Part shown: piece by piece, positions 32,553 through 41,971 of the stretch | Layout of the letters: each line of letters opens with the position of its first letter | Position numbering within the stretch: position 1 is the first letter of the stretch | Assembly (NCBI RefSeq): GCF_019219825.1 | Contig: NZ_JAHUXH010000012.1 | Location: forward strand, 1 to 64,000 | From: Streptomyces sp. TRM70350 | GTDB lineage: Bacteria; Actinomycetota; Actinomycetes; Streptomycetales; Streptomycetaceae | Direction: 5' to 3' | DNA: 64,000 bases | Notes under the pieces: model-generated | The model's input: the letters and a program-made list of their open reading frames with translations, nothing else | Told to the model about the DNA's origin: nothing | Databases searched by the model: none | Program-made: the position numbers and the translations under genes

Positions 32553-34088
32553 TCAGACGGTGGTCTTCACCGACTCCTGGTCTTCGTCGTCCCCGGTGCT
32601 CTCCCCTGCGTTACGGGCGCGGACGAACTCCTGGAAGGAGTTGAGCTCGCGCTTGACGACCGGGGCGAGGAGGTAGAGGCCGATGATGTTGATGACGGCG
32701 AGCATGAAGAGGACGGCGTCGGCCATGTCGATCAGGGTCTGCAGCGTCAGCAGCGAACCGGTGATCGCGATCAGCGTGTAGACCACCTTGTACGTCACCT
32801 CGCTGGCCTTGCTGCGGCCGAAGAGGTACGTCCACGCCTTGAGGCCGTAGTAGCCCCACGTCAGCACGGTGGAAAGGGCGAACAGCAGCACCGCGACGGT
32901 GAGGACGTACGGGAACCAGGGGAGCACGGTCCCGAAGGCGTCGGAGGTGATCGTGACGCCGCCGATGGAGGCGCCCTCGCGGGCTTCGGCCCAGCTGGCC
33001 GGGTTGGCGATGACGATGGTCAGGGCGGTCATCGTGCAGATGACGACGGTGTCGATGAACGGCTCCAGCAGGGCGACCAGGCCCTCGCTGGCGGGGTGCT
33101 TGGTCTTGACCGCGGAGTGGGCGATCGGCGCGGAGCCCAGCCCCGCCTCGTTGGAGAACGCCGCGCGCTTGAAGCCGATGATCAGCGCGCCGAGCACACC
33201 GCCCGCGACACCCTCCGGGTTGAAGGCGCCCTCGATGATCGTGCCGATCGCGGCCGGGACGTCTGTGATGTTGACCAGGATGACGATCAGGCAGGCCGCG
33301 ATGTAGATGCCGGCCATGGCGGGGACGAGCCTGCTGGTGACGTTGGCGATGGAGCGGATGCCGCCGAGCAGCACGATGCCGACGAGCGCGGCGACCAGGA
33401 TGCCGAAGAACAGGGCGCCGGAGGAGGAGCCCATCAGGCCGTCCTCGCCGCCGGTGACCGAGACCAGCTGCGCGTACGACTGGTTGACCTGGAAGAGGTT
33501 GCCGCCGAAGAGGCCGAAGAACAGGACCATGAAGGAGGCCAGGACCGCGAGGACCTTGCCCAGCTTCAGGCCGTTCGCGCCGAACCGGTCGGCGAGGCCC
33601 TTGGGGAGGTAGTGCATCGGGCCGCCGGAGACGGTGCCGTCGGGGTGTACCTGGCGGTACTTCACACCGAGGGTGACCTCGACGAACTTGGTGGCCATGC
33701 CGAGCAGACCGCACAGGATCATCCAGAACGTGGCGCCCGGGCCGCCGATGGAGACGGCGACGGCCACACCGGCGATGTTGCCGAGACCGACCGTGCCGGA
33801 GACGGCGGCGGTCAGCGCCTGGAAGTGGTTGACCTCTCCGTCCGACCCCTTCTCGTCGTACTTCCCTCTCACCACGTCGACGGCGAGACGGAACTTGCGG
33901 ACCTGAACGAACCCGAACCAGCCGGTGAAGACCAGACCGGCGACGACAAGCCAGGCGACGATGAGGGGCAGGTCGGTTCCGCCGACGGGAACGGCGTAGA
34001 AGACGACCTCTCCGAGCCATTTGGCTATGGGTTCGAAGAATCCGCTGACAGCTTCGTCGACGGACTGGGTGACGGAGTCGAGTGACAC
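32553..34088 (-). CDS. Alanine/glycine:cation symporter (AGCS family)
   Basis: About 511 residues with ten or more transmembrane helices and family signatures: GTVGLGNIAGVAVAVSIGGPG, the FKRAAFSNEAGLGSAPIAHS block (N-E-A-G-L-G-S is the AGCS signature) and TWGYYGLKAWTYLFG. It imports alanine or glycine with Na+ or H+. I chose the GTG at 34088 because GAGGT lies 7 nt upstream. The C-terminal tail is acidic. A long 5' region (34089-34540) precedes it. Confidence 0.93.
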   Translation of the reverse strand: MSLDSVTQSVDEAVSGFFEPIAKWLGEVVFYAVPVGGTDLPLIVAWLVVAGLVFTGWFGFVQVRKFRLAVDVVRGKYDEKGSDGEVNHFQALTAAVSGTVGLGNIAGVAVAVSIGGPGATFWMILCGLLGMATKFVEVTLGVKYRQVHPDGTVSGGPMHYLPKGLADRFGANGLKLGKVLAVLASFMVLFFGLFGGNLFQVNQSYAQLVSVTGGEDGLMGSSSGALFFGILVAALVGIVLLGGIRSIANVTSRLVPAMAGIYIAACLIVILVNITDVPAAIGTIIEGAFNPEGVAGGVLGALIIGFKRAAFSNEAGLGSAPIAHSAVKTKHPASEGLVALLEPFIDTVVICTMTALTIVIANPASWAEAREGASIGGVTITSDAFGTVLPWFPYVLTVAVLLFALSTVLTWGYYGLKAWTYLFGRSKASEVTYKVVYTLIAITGSLLTLQTLIDMADAVLFMLAVINIIGLYLLAPVVKRELNSFQEFVRARNAGESTGDDEDQESVKTTV

Positions 34089-34540
34089 TGTGGTTACCTC
34101 GATGGCGCAGAACCGGGGCACGCGGGAGTAGCGCCGCCGGTTGATGAGCGGTCTCTGAACGAACGTCGGTGTCCGTTCGGTGACCCTGGCTCACGGTCCA
34201 CGGATTCGGACCGTGACCACCCTGGTCGTGGCTGCCGGCGTATGCCGACTGCTCCACACCGCGGCGAGGGTTGACGTCTCCGCGGAGTTGCGCTGTTGTA
34301 CCACGGCCTTTACTCACTCTTTGGTGATGAGAATCACATGACTGTCGGTAATGGCCGAAAGTGCCAGCGAGCGATACCAGACCGTTATTCGGTGACCGAG
34401 ATCCGTTCACCGAACATCCACGTCTGCCCACTGGGCATGCGGCCGCCGAAAGGTCCGCCACGGCGGCGTTGCCGCGTCCCTGGCTGTGAAGCGAGACCGG
34501 TCCGACGCACACGTCTTGCGGCAGCTGGTCCGCGCGCGCG
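34089..34540 (-). promoter_or_regulatory. Long leader/promoter region of the symporter gene
   Basis: About 450 bp without a gene. It contains a 9-bp perfect hairpin (TCACGGTCC / GGACCGTGA at 34191-34199 and 34208-34216) and an AT-richer patch around 34310-34340 that could be the promoter. I looked for glycine and cyclic-di-AMP riboswitch cores and did not find them. Confidence 0.4.
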
Positions 34541-35260
34541 TCAGCTGAGCTCGGCGAAGCTCTCCACCGCGCGGGTCTTGCCGGTGACCACGAGGACGTC
34601 GCCCTTCTGGACGACGGTCTCGGCGGTTGCGTAGGTGAAGCCCTCGCCCGGACGCTTGATGCCGACGATGGTGACGCCGTACCTGCTGCGGACCTGGCTC
34701 CGGCCGAGCGGCATGCCGGTGGCGATGTCGGGGGCGACAGTCTTGACGAGGGCGTAGTCGTCGTCGAACTCGATGAAGTCCAGCATGCGGCCGGTGACCA
34801 GGTGGGCGACGCGTTCGCCCATCTCGTGCTCGGGCAGGACGACGTGGTGGACGCCGAGGCGTTCGAGGATCTTGCCGTGCTGGCGGCTGACGGCCTTGGC
34901 CCAGATGTTCGGCACCTCGGCCTCCAGCAGGTTGGTGCTGACCAGGATGCTCGCCTCGATGTGGTTGCCGATGGCGACGACCACGCTGGTGAACTCATGG
35001 ACGCCGAGCTGACGCAGCGCCTCGGCGTCGGTGCAGTCGGCGGCGGCCGAGTGGGTGAGTCCGTCGCTGTACTTCTGGACCAGGCGGGCGTCGGTGTCGA
35101 TGCCGAGGACGTCCCAGCCGCGCCGCATCAGCTCGTTGGCCAAGGAGAAGCCGAAGCGGCCGAGCCCGATGACGGCGACGCGCTTGTCACCGCCATGGGC
35201 GTCGGTCCCCGTCGGACGCTTGCGGTGGGGACGGAGCAGGGCCTGCAGCTTGTTAACCAA
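34541..35260 (-). CDS. KtrA-type RCK potassium-channel regulatory subunit
   Basis: A 239-residue cytosolic protein. The RCK_N Rossmann domain begins KRVAVIGLGRFGFSLANEL and the nucleotide acidic residue is in VLGIDTD. The RCK_C domain (~155-239) ends VVQKGDVLVVTGKTRAVESFAEL. It gates the membrane subunit encoded just upstream. The two genes overlap by 8 nt, so they are translated together. RCK_C domains of such proteins often bind cyclic di-AMP. Confidence 0.92.
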   Translation of the reverse strand: MVNKLQALLRPHRKRPTGTDAHGGDKRVAVIGLGRFGFSLANELMRRGWDVLGIDTDARLVQKYSDGLTHSAAADCTDAEALRQLGVHEFTSVVVAIGNHIEASILVSTNLLEAEVPNIWAKAVSRQHGKILERLGVHHVVLPEHEMGERVAHLVTGRMLDFIEFDDDYALVKTVAPDIATGMPLGRSQVRSRYGVTIVGIKRPGEGFTYATAETVVQKGDVLVVTGKTRAVESFAELS

Positions 35261-36632
35261 TGACGGGTCGCTCCTCAGGCAGGTCGTAGCGGCGGGTGCG
35301 CTCGCGCAGGGCGAGGGCCGAGACGAGCGTGATGGGGCCGAGGCGGCCGACGAACATGAGCACGATCAGCAGCAGCTGCCCGGGCGTGGGCAGGTCGGCG
35401 GTCATACCGGTGGACAGACCAACCGTGGCGAAGGCGGACACGGTTTCGAACAGCACCGCTTCCAGGGGCTCCTCGGTAAGCGTCAGCAGGACAAGTGTCG
35501 AGCCCATGACGAGCCCGACCCCGAGCAGCGCCACAGTCAGGGCCTGACGGAGTACGTGCGGGGCGAGACGACGGCCCAGCACCGTGGAGGTGGGCTCGCC
35601 CCGCACTTCGGCGATGATCGCGGCGAGCAGCACCGCGAAGGTGGTGACCTTGATGCCGCCCGCGGTTCCGGCACTGCCTCCGCCGATGAACATCAGCACG
35701 CACGTCATGAGCAGCGTCGAGGCGTGCAGCGCGCCGATGTCGACCGCGTTGAAGCCGGCCGTGCGGCTCATGGCGGAGTGGAAGAAGCCGTCGAGGATCT
35801 TGCCCGAGGTGGTGTGCGGGCCGAGCGTGTCGGGGTTGGTCCACTCCAGCAGGCAGGTCAGAAGCGTTCCGACGACGAGCAGGAGGGCGGTGGTGATCAG
35901 GGTGAGCTTGGCGTGCAGGCTCCAGGAGCGGCGTCCCGTCGTACGGCGACGACGGCGGTGGCGCAGAAGTTCCAGCAGTACGGGGAAGCCGATGCCGCCC
36001 AGCACCACGGCGGCGGCGACCGGGAGGGTGACCCAGGGGTCCTGGGCGTAACGCGTGAGGTTGTCGGCGTGCAGCCCGAAACCGGCGTTGTTGAACGCCG
36101 ACACGGCGTGGAAGTAGCCGAGGTACACGGCGCTGCCGATGCCTTCGCCGTAGCCGTACCGGAAGCGCAGCGAGAGCACCGCGCCCACCGCAAGTTCGAC
36201 GATCAGTGTGGTGTAGGCGACGCCCAGCAGAACGCGCCGCACGTCGCCGATGCCCAGGCTCTTGGTCTCGGCCTGCGCGGTGAGCTGCATACGCAGACGC
36301 AGCCGACCGGAGATCAGTACCGCCAGCAGCGAGGCCATGGTCATGATGCCGAAGCCGCCGACCTGGATGAGGGCGAGGATCACGCCCTCGCCGAAATCGC
36401 TCCAGTACGTTCCGGTGTCCACAACGGCCAGACCGGTGACGCACACCGCCGAGGTGGAGGTGAACAGCGCGGTCACGAAACCGGGCGAGGGCCCGTGCTC
36501 GGCGGCGAAGGGCAGCGACAGCAGCACCGCGCCGACCAGGACGGCCACCGCGAACGCCAGGACGACCGCACGGGCGGGATGGGCGGTGAGCAGCGACGAC
36601 CGTGACCGTAGCCGCGTCGCCGGTCCCGCCAT
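35253..36632 (-). CDS. KtrB/TrkH-type potassium transporter subunit
   Basis: 459 residues with about ten membrane helices in four M1-P-M2 repeats. The pore loops are visible as TSTSAVCVTGLAV, SAFNNAGFGL, MSRTAGFNAVD and SAFATVGLSTG, each with the filter glycine. The gating loop region LMFIGGGSAGTAGGIKVTTF follows the third repeat. The ATG at 36632 is chosen with GGGAAGGG upstream; a longer frame to 36833 is unlikely. It forms the K+ channel with the RCK subunit. A decayed partial copy lies at 31.4-31.5 kb. The 270 bp upstream contain nothing I can assign beyond the presumed promoter. Confidence 0.92.
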   Translation of the reverse strand: MAGPATRLRSRSSLLTAHPARAVVLAFAVAVLVGAVLLSLPFAAEHGPSPGFVTALFTSTSAVCVTGLAVVDTGTYWSDFGEGVILALIQVGGFGIMTMASLLAVLISGRLRLRMQLTAQAETKSLGIGDVRRVLLGVAYTTLIVELAVGAVLSLRFRYGYGEGIGSAVYLGYFHAVSAFNNAGFGLHADNLTRYAQDPWVTLPVAAAVVLGGIGFPVLLELLRHRRRRRTTGRRSWSLHAKLTLITTALLLVVGTLLTCLLEWTNPDTLGPHTTSGKILDGFFHSAMSRTAGFNAVDIGALHASTLLMTCVLMFIGGGSAGTAGGIKVTTFAVLLAAIIAEVRGEPTSTVLGRRLAPHVLRQALTVALLGVGLVMGSTLVLLTLTEEPLEAVLFETVSAFATVGLSTGMTADLPTPGQLLLIVLMFVGRLGPITLVSALALRERTRRYDLPEERPVIG

Positions 36633-36903
36633 CGCCGCCCTTCCCGTCTGCCCGACGGTCGCTGTCCAGCCCGCCGGGGTCAATGGTTCGCCAAGATCCC
36701 GGCCGCACACCCTACCCGGGCGTCCGGCCGACAGGACGTGTTCCGGGCGGTGCCGACACGCCGACGCGTGCAGCGGCCAACGGCAGTAGGCGCTGCGGCG
36801 TCGGCTCCGCGCCCAGCAGCCGGAAGCGGACAACTCCGTTGACGATCAAGGGCAGCGGGATGCCGGCGCATATCGGGTCCGTGGGCGGGAGAGGCGGGCC
36901 GGA

Positions 36904-38091
36904 TCACTCGGAGGGTTGCAGTGGGCGGGCCGGCCAGTCCAGGAGGCGGGCGCCGAGTGCGGCGGTCTGCAGGATGTACCGCTGGTCGGGATCGGTGGGG
37001 TCGTGGCCGGTGAGTTGCCGGATGCGGGTGAGCCGGTAGGTGACGGTGCGTACGCTGACCCCGAGTCGGCGTGCCGTTGTGGTGTTCAGGCAGCCGCTGG
37101 CGAAGTACGCGCTCAGGGTTTCCAGGAGTGCCCTGGGCCCGCCGCGTGCGCCTTCCAGGCCGCCGAGGACGGTGGCCACCAGGTCGGTGATGGCGGCGCG
37201 GTCCCTGCCGAGGACCTGGAAGACCAGCAGCTCCGAGGAGTGCAGGCACGGGGTCGTCAGATCGAGCTGGGTAGCGAGGTCGAGGGTGCTGCGCGCCTCC
37301 TGGTAGGAACGGACGATGCCGCTGGGGCCCGGCCTGGGGCGGCTGACGGCGATCCGGCACTGCTCGTCGACAGCGTTGCGCACCGCGGTGGCGAAGAACT
37401 CCGGAACGTCCCGTACGGCGCCCGGCGACACACACACCAGCAGGCTGTCTTTGGTGGTGATCAGTACCTCCTTCGCACTGAACCGGGAGGTCAGCGCCTC
37501 TTCGACATAGCGGGTGGTGTCGTCTCCCGCCCCGAAGGGCCTTCCGGCCCGGGCGACGGCCACGCTGTGCGGCCCGACCAGCCGCAGCCCGAACCGTTCG
37601 GCCCGCTCGGCAAGACGGCCGAGGTCGGTTCGGCCGTCGAGGAGGTCGTCGACGAACTCCCGCCGCATGGCCTCCTCGCCGCGGATGGCCGCACGATGGG
37701 CGGTTTCGTAGCCCTCGGTCAGCGCCACCGTCGCATCGCCGATCGCTTTGATCAGAGCGGAGCCGACCTCCCTCAGGTCCTTGGACTCCAGAGCGTGCTG
37801 GGAGTCCGACAGGTCCGTCCAGATCCGGCGGACCGAGCCGAGATACTCGGCGACCAGGAGTCGCAGGGCCGTTCCACGGCCGGCCGCGGCGGCGGCGAGC
37901 TGCCGTAGCCCTTCAAGATCTTCGTCGGGCAGTCCCCGCTTGGTGAGGGAGGCGTCGGCGAGCCGTTTGAGGTGGCGGTGCATGTCCGCCGTCGGGGGTT
38001 TGTTCTCCGCCACGGTCGCGGCATCAAGTGCGGGGACTCCGGCAGATGCTGCCGCCGGACCCGCGTCTTGGGGGCGCTTTCTCGTCGGCAT
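36904..38091 (-). CDS. PucR/CdaR-type transcriptional regulator
   Basis: 395 residues. An N-terminal helical region is followed by a GGDEF-like/CdaR middle domain (RFGLRLVGPHSVAVARAGRPFG, IVRSYQEARSTLDLATQL) and a C-terminal PucR helix-turn-helix (LLETLSAYFASGCLNTTTARRLGVSVRTVTYRLTRIRQLTG). Such proteins usually activate nearby metabolic genes. It is divergent from the NfeD protease gene across 98 bp. Its target is not evident. Confidence 0.88.
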   Translation of the reverse strand: MPTRKRPQDAGPAAASAGVPALDAATVAENKPPTADMHRHLKRLADASLTKRGLPDEDLEGLRQLAAAAAGRGTALRLLVAEYLGSVRRIWTDLSDSQHALESKDLREVGSALIKAIGDATVALTEGYETAHRAAIRGEEAMRREFVDDLLDGRTDLGRLAERAERFGLRLVGPHSVAVARAGRPFGAGDDTTRYVEEALTSRFSAKEVLITTKDSLLVCVSPGAVRDVPEFFATAVRNAVDEQCRIAVSRPRPGPSGIVRSYQEARSTLDLATQLDLTTPCLHSSELLVFQVLGRDRAAITDLVATVLGGLEGARGGPRALLETLSAYFASGCLNTTTARRLGVSVRTVTYRLTRIRQLTGHDPTDPDQRYILQTAALGARLLDWPARPLQPSE

Positions 38092-38189
38092 GCTCCCATT
38101 TTTGCCGATGGACGGAAAAGCGCGGGGGGTCGAGACGGCCGTGTTTGTTCCGACTCGGCAGGCGTCCCGCTGGGCCGCTCGGGTAATCC

Positions 38190-39587
38190 GTGAGTAAAAC
38201 GCCCGGTGGAGACCCTGCGAACGGGGGGTACTGCGCTGTGCCCCGAAGCCGCCTCCTCTCGTCGGCCCGGAGGGTCGCCCAGATCCTCCTGGTGACGTTG
38301 GGCTGCCTGTTTGCCGCCTCGGCCGTGAGCTCGGCGCAGTCGCCGTCCGTACTCGTGATGCGGATCGACGGCACGATCACCCCGGTCGTCGCCGATCACC
38401 TGGAGGAGGGGCTGCGCACCGCCGAGCGGGACGGCCACGAGGCCCTCCTGGTCGAGATGGACACTCCGGGAGGGCTGCTCCAGTCGACCAGGGAGATCGT
38501 GCAGGACGTCCTCGCCTCCGAGGTGCCGGTCATCGTGTACGTCACCCCGTCGGGAGCGAGGGCGGCGTCAGCAGGCGCCTACATTGCCCTGTCGTCCCAC
38601 GTCGCCGCCATGGCGCCGGGCACCCACATCGGCGCGGGTACGCCGGTGACCGGGCAGGGCGAGGAGGCGAGCGAGAAGATCGTCAACGACGCGGTCGCCT
38701 TCGCGGTCTCGATCGCCGAGCAGCGGGGGCGCAGCACGGACTTCGCCCGGGACATGGTCCGCGACGGCAAGTCGGTCTCCGACCAGGAAGCCCTACGGAA
38801 CAACGTCGTCGATGTCGTGGCGCCGTCCCGGGACGCCCTGCTCACCGAGCTGGACGGCCACCATGTCATGGTCGGCCCGCAGGACGCGCAGCGCGAGGTG
38901 GTGCTGCGCACGGCCGGAGCGCAGGTCGTGGAGCACGAACTCGGCTTCTTCGGCGAGTTGCGGCAGCTGCTGGCGAGCCCGGAACTGGCGTACCTCTTCC
39001 TGTCGATCGGCACGCTGGCCCTGATCTTCGAGCTGGCCAACCCCGGCATGGGCTTCGCCGGTGTCATCGGCGCCATCCTGCTCGTCCTGGGATTCGTCGC
39101 GCTCAGCGTGCTGCCCTTCAACGTCGGCGGGCTGCTGCTCCTCGCCCTGGCCGCCGCCCTGTTCGTCGCAGAGGTGTTCACCCCGGGCGTCGGGGTCTTC
39201 GCCGCGGGGGGAACGGTCTGCCTGCTGTTCGCGGGCGTGCTGATGTTCCGCGGTGAGCTGGGGGTGGATCCCGCCGTGCTGTGGCCGACCGCCCTGGTGG
39301 TGGGCGGCGGATCGGTGCTCGCCGGCCGTCTGGCCTGGCGCGCGAGGAAGGCGCCGACGACGACCGGCCACGAGGCCATGCTGGGCCGCGAAGCGGTCGT
39401 ACGACGTGCCGGGGACGGGACCGGTCAGGTGCTGCTCGAAGGGGCGTGGTGGACCGTGCACGGCCGTGACACCGAGGTCGCCGAAGGCCAGCACGTCCGT
39501 GTGGTGGGTCACGACGGTCTGGAACTGATCGTCGAACCTGCCGAGCCCGCACCGGGCCAAGGCACCGACCAGGAGGACAAGCCGTGA
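38190..39587 (+). CDS. NfeD-family membrane serine protease (ClpP-class)
   Basis: About 465 residues. A signal peptide (RVAQILLVTLGCLFAASAVSSAQ) is followed by a ClpP/SppA-like protease domain with the Ser-Lys dyad: Ser127 in GARAASAGAYIA and Lys163 in SEKIVND. Four or more C-terminal membrane helices and a soluble OB-fold NfeD domain follow (AMLGREAVV ... HVRVVGHDGLELIVEP). GTG at 38238 is an alternative start. NfeD proteases usually pair with a slipin/stomatin gene. Here the downstream partner overlaps by 4 nt but is wrecked. Confidence 0.9.
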   Translation: MSKTPGGDPANGGYCAVPRSRLLSSARRVAQILLVTLGCLFAASAVSSAQSPSVLVMRIDGTITPVVADHLEEGLRTAERDGHEALLVEMDTPGGLLQSTREIVQDVLASEVPVIVYVTPSGARAASAGAYIALSSHVAAMAPGTHIGAGTPVTGQGEEASEKIVNDAVAFAVSIAEQRGRSTDFARDMVRDGKSVSDQEALRNNVVDVVAPSRDALLTELDGHHVMVGPQDAQREVVLRTAGAQVVEHELGFFGELRQLLASPELAYLFLSIGTLALIFELANPGMGFAGVIGAILLVLGFVALSVLPFNVGGLLLLALAAALFVAEVFTPGVGVFAAGGTVCLLFAGVLMFRGELGVDPAVLWPTALVVGGGSVLAGRLAWRARKAPTTTGHEAMLGREAVVRRAGDGTGQVLLEGAWWTVHGRDTEVAEGQHVRVVGHDGLELIVEPAEPAPGQGTDQEDKP

Positions 39588-39933
39588 ACGCGAGCCTGCT
39601 CGGCATCATCGTCGGCGCAGCCGTCCTGCTCCTGCCGACGCTGCGCAGCATCCTCGGCCAGGTCGACCTGGACGGCTGCTCGTCCGCCGGGACGAGATCA
39701 GCCAGCGGCTCCAGCAGATCACCGACGCCGTCACCAACCCGTGGGGCGTCAAGGTCACCCTGGCGGAGCGCGACCGGCGTGCCAAGGTCATCCACGCCGA
39801 GGGAGAGTTCGAGGCTGCTCAGACCAGCGAGCGGAGCTCCACCCTGATCTTCCCTCTGCCGATGGAGGTGCTCCGCCTCGTCGACATGCTTCGGCCTTCC
39901 GACGCCGCACCGGGCGGCGCGCGCACCGCGTAG
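39584..39933 (+). pseudogene. Slipin (stomatin/SPFH) remnant
   Basis: The gene starts normally with MNASLLGIIVGAAVLLLPTLRS, overlapping the NfeD stop. The SPFH domain is then deleted and the frame changes. From 39691 another frame continues DEISQRLQQITDAVTNPWG, VKVTLAERDRRAKVIHAEG and EFEAAQT. A second in-frame deletion joins this to the C-terminal STLIFPLPMEVLRLVD. A normal slipin is about 250-320 residues; barely 100 remain. Confidence 0.8.
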
Positions 39934-39973
39934 CCCTATGGATCAGTCCGTCCCCAGGTCACAGGTGATCGGC

Positions 39974-40351
39974 ATGAACCCTTCGATGGACGACCGGCGC
40001 ATCCTCGCAGAGATGGAGCGACACCTCTCCCGGGACGACCCCGAACTGGTGGCGCTGATGGACGCGCTGAACGAGCAGTTCCCCGACGATGAGGACGACT
40101 CCGACAGCCGGGACGACGAGCAGGAACCGCACGACTGGGGCTGGAAGGCCATCGTGGCGTTCGCCGTCGTACTGGTGGCGGGCCTCATCCTCACGGCGAT
40201 CTTCAACAGGGCGCCGTCGACCGACGACAACCAGGGGCCCCCGAACAGCCGCGCTCAGGTCGTGTCCGTCCACACCCAGGAGCCACAGGCCGCCGGCCTT
40301 CCGGGGGAGGGCCCGGCCACGTCCGGGAGGACCCTGTACGGGCCGAAGTGA
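39974..40351 (+). CDS. Small DUF3040-like membrane protein
   Basis: About 125 residues: an N-terminal helical segment (DDRRILAEMERHLSRDDPELV) of DUF3040 type, an acidic linker, one membrane helix (AIVAFAVVLVAGLILTAIF) and a polar tail. The ATG at 39974 has AGGTGA upstream; an ATG at 39938 would add 12 residues. The function is unknown. It precedes nhaA on the same strand by 90 bp. Confidence 0.75.
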   Translation: MNPSMDDRRILAEMERHLSRDDPELVALMDALNEQFPDDEDDSDSRDDEQEPHDWGWKAIVAFAVVLVAGLILTAIFNRAPSTDDNQGPPNSRAQVVSVHTQEPQAAGLPGEGPATSGRTLYGPK

Positions 40352-40441
40352 TCGAGGAACCGCATATGGCCCTCCAGGCCCGAGCGGCCCGCCGACTGGA
40401 AGCACCCAGGAGGCCCACCAGGTCAGCGAAAGGTCTGCCGC

Positions 40442-41815
40442 ATGCCCGGTCGCAACCGCAGGAACCGCACCGTTCTCGGCCGTCTCCCGCTGCCCGAGCG
40501 GACGTTCGTGGCGGATGCCCTGCGCACGGAGACGGTCGGCGGCATGGTTTTGCTCGCCGCGGCCGCCGTGGCACTGGTGTGGGCCAACACACCTTGGAGC
40601 AGCGCCTACGAATCCGTGCGGAACTTCCACTTCGGCATCGGGGCCCTCGGCCTGGACCTCTCGGTGGCCCACTGGACGGCCGACGGACTGCTGGCGATCT
40701 TCTTCTTCGTCGCGGGCGCGGAACTCAAACGCGAGCTGGTGGTCGGCGAGCTGAGCCACCCGGGAACCGCGGCACTGCCGATGATCGCGGCGGTCTGCGG
40801 CATGGCGGTACCAGCCCTGGTCTACGGCCTCGTCGCCACCAGCCTCGGCGGCACATGGAACGGCTGGGCCGTCCCCATGGCCACCGACATCGCCTTCGCG
40901 CTGGGCGTGCTGGCGGTGATCGACACCCATCTGCCCTCCGCGCTGCGCGCCTTCCTGCTGACCCTGGCGGTGGTCGACGACCTGGGTGCCGTCGTCGTCA
41001 TCGCTCTCTTCTACACTTCGGCGATCAACCTGGCGGCCCTCATCGGCGCCGTAGTGGGTCTCGGACTGTTCTTCCACCTGCACGACCGGCGACGCGTGCA
41101 CGGCTGGTACTGGTACCTGCCGCTCGCCCTGGTGATCTGGGGCCTGACGCACGCCAGTGGCGTCCACGCCACCGTGGCCGGGGTCGCCATGGGACTGCTG
41201 CTGCGGGTGGCGGAGGACGGCGAGAGGGGCCGACGACCGGCCGAATGGATCGCGCACCTGGTCCGCCCTGTCTCCGCCGGAGTGGCCGTCCCGCTGTTCG
41301 CGCTGTTCGCGGCGGGCGTCAGCGTCACCGGCGACACGCTGAAGAACGTGATCAGCCAACCGGAACCACTGGGCGTGGCACTGGGCCTGGCCGCCGGCAA
41401 GGTTCTGGGCGTCTTCGGCGGCTCCTACCTCGCCGTCCGCTTCACCAGGGCCCGACTCGGCCAGGACCTCGCGTGGGCGGACGTGCTGGCGGTGGCCATG
41501 CTGGCCGGCATCGGCTTCACCGTCTCGCTGCTGATCGGCGAACTCGCCTATCCCGACCCCGCGGACCTTGAGCACATCAAAGCCGCCGTCCTCCTCGGTT
41601 CCCTGACCTCAGCACTCCTGGCCACTGTGCTGCTGCGGCTGCGGAACACCAAGTACCGGCGGCTGTACGAGGAGGAGAACCGTGACGAGAACGCCGACGG
41701 CATCCCCGACATCTACCAACAGGCCGATCCCGCCCGACCGCAGAGCACCGACGACACGCAGGCTCAGCACGGGGATCGGCACCGTCACCGGGGGGACCGA
41801 TCTGTCGACACCTGA
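40442..41815 (+). CDS. nhaA: Na+/H+ antiporter NhaA
   Basis: A 457-residue NhaA with about 12 membrane helices. The ion-binding Asp pair is D179-D180 in LAVVDDLGAV, and the additional Asp is D149 in MATDIAFALG. FFFVAGAELKRELV and the GIGFTVSLLIGELAY helix also match. The charged C-terminal tail (~50 residues, DEN- then His-rich) is longer than in E. coli. It exchanges internal Na+ for external protons in salt and alkaline stress and sits in a block of ion-homeostasis genes. Confidence 0.95.
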   Translation: MPGRNRRNRTVLGRLPLPERTFVADALRTETVGGMVLLAAAAVALVWANTPWSSAYESVRNFHFGIGALGLDLSVAHWTADGLLAIFFFVAGAELKRELVVGELSHPGTAALPMIAAVCGMAVPALVYGLVATSLGGTWNGWAVPMATDIAFALGVLAVIDTHLPSALRAFLLTLAVVDDLGAVVVIALFYTSAINLAALIGAVVGLGLFFHLHDRRRVHGWYWYLPLALVIWGLTHASGVHATVAGVAMGLLLRVAEDGERGRRPAEWIAHLVRPVSAGVAVPLFALFAAGVSVTGDTLKNVISQPEPLGVALGLAAGKVLGVFGGSYLAVRFTRARLGQDLAWADVLAVAMLAGIGFTVSLLIGELAYPDPADLEHIKAAVLLGSLTSALLATVLLRLRNTKYRRLYEEENRDENADGIPDIYQQADPARPQSTDDTQAQHGDRHRHRGDRSVDT

Positions 41816-41971
41816 GCATCCGAAGGGCGATCCGCCCCTGTCCGGGAACGCAGCATTCCCCGCCCGCTGCTCTCGGGGAGCGAGACTGAAAGTGGGCGGA
41901 TGTCGAGCCGGGCCGGACCCTCGGGTGCCCTTCGGCGGCGGAACATCTGCCCCGGTCCCCAGGAGAAGGCG

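Noticed and set aside
34130..34320. Glycine or cyclic-di-AMP riboswitch before the AGCS gene
   Set aside because: A segment reads CCGAATCCGT as in ydaO RNAs, but the other conserved pieces of both aptamers are missing.
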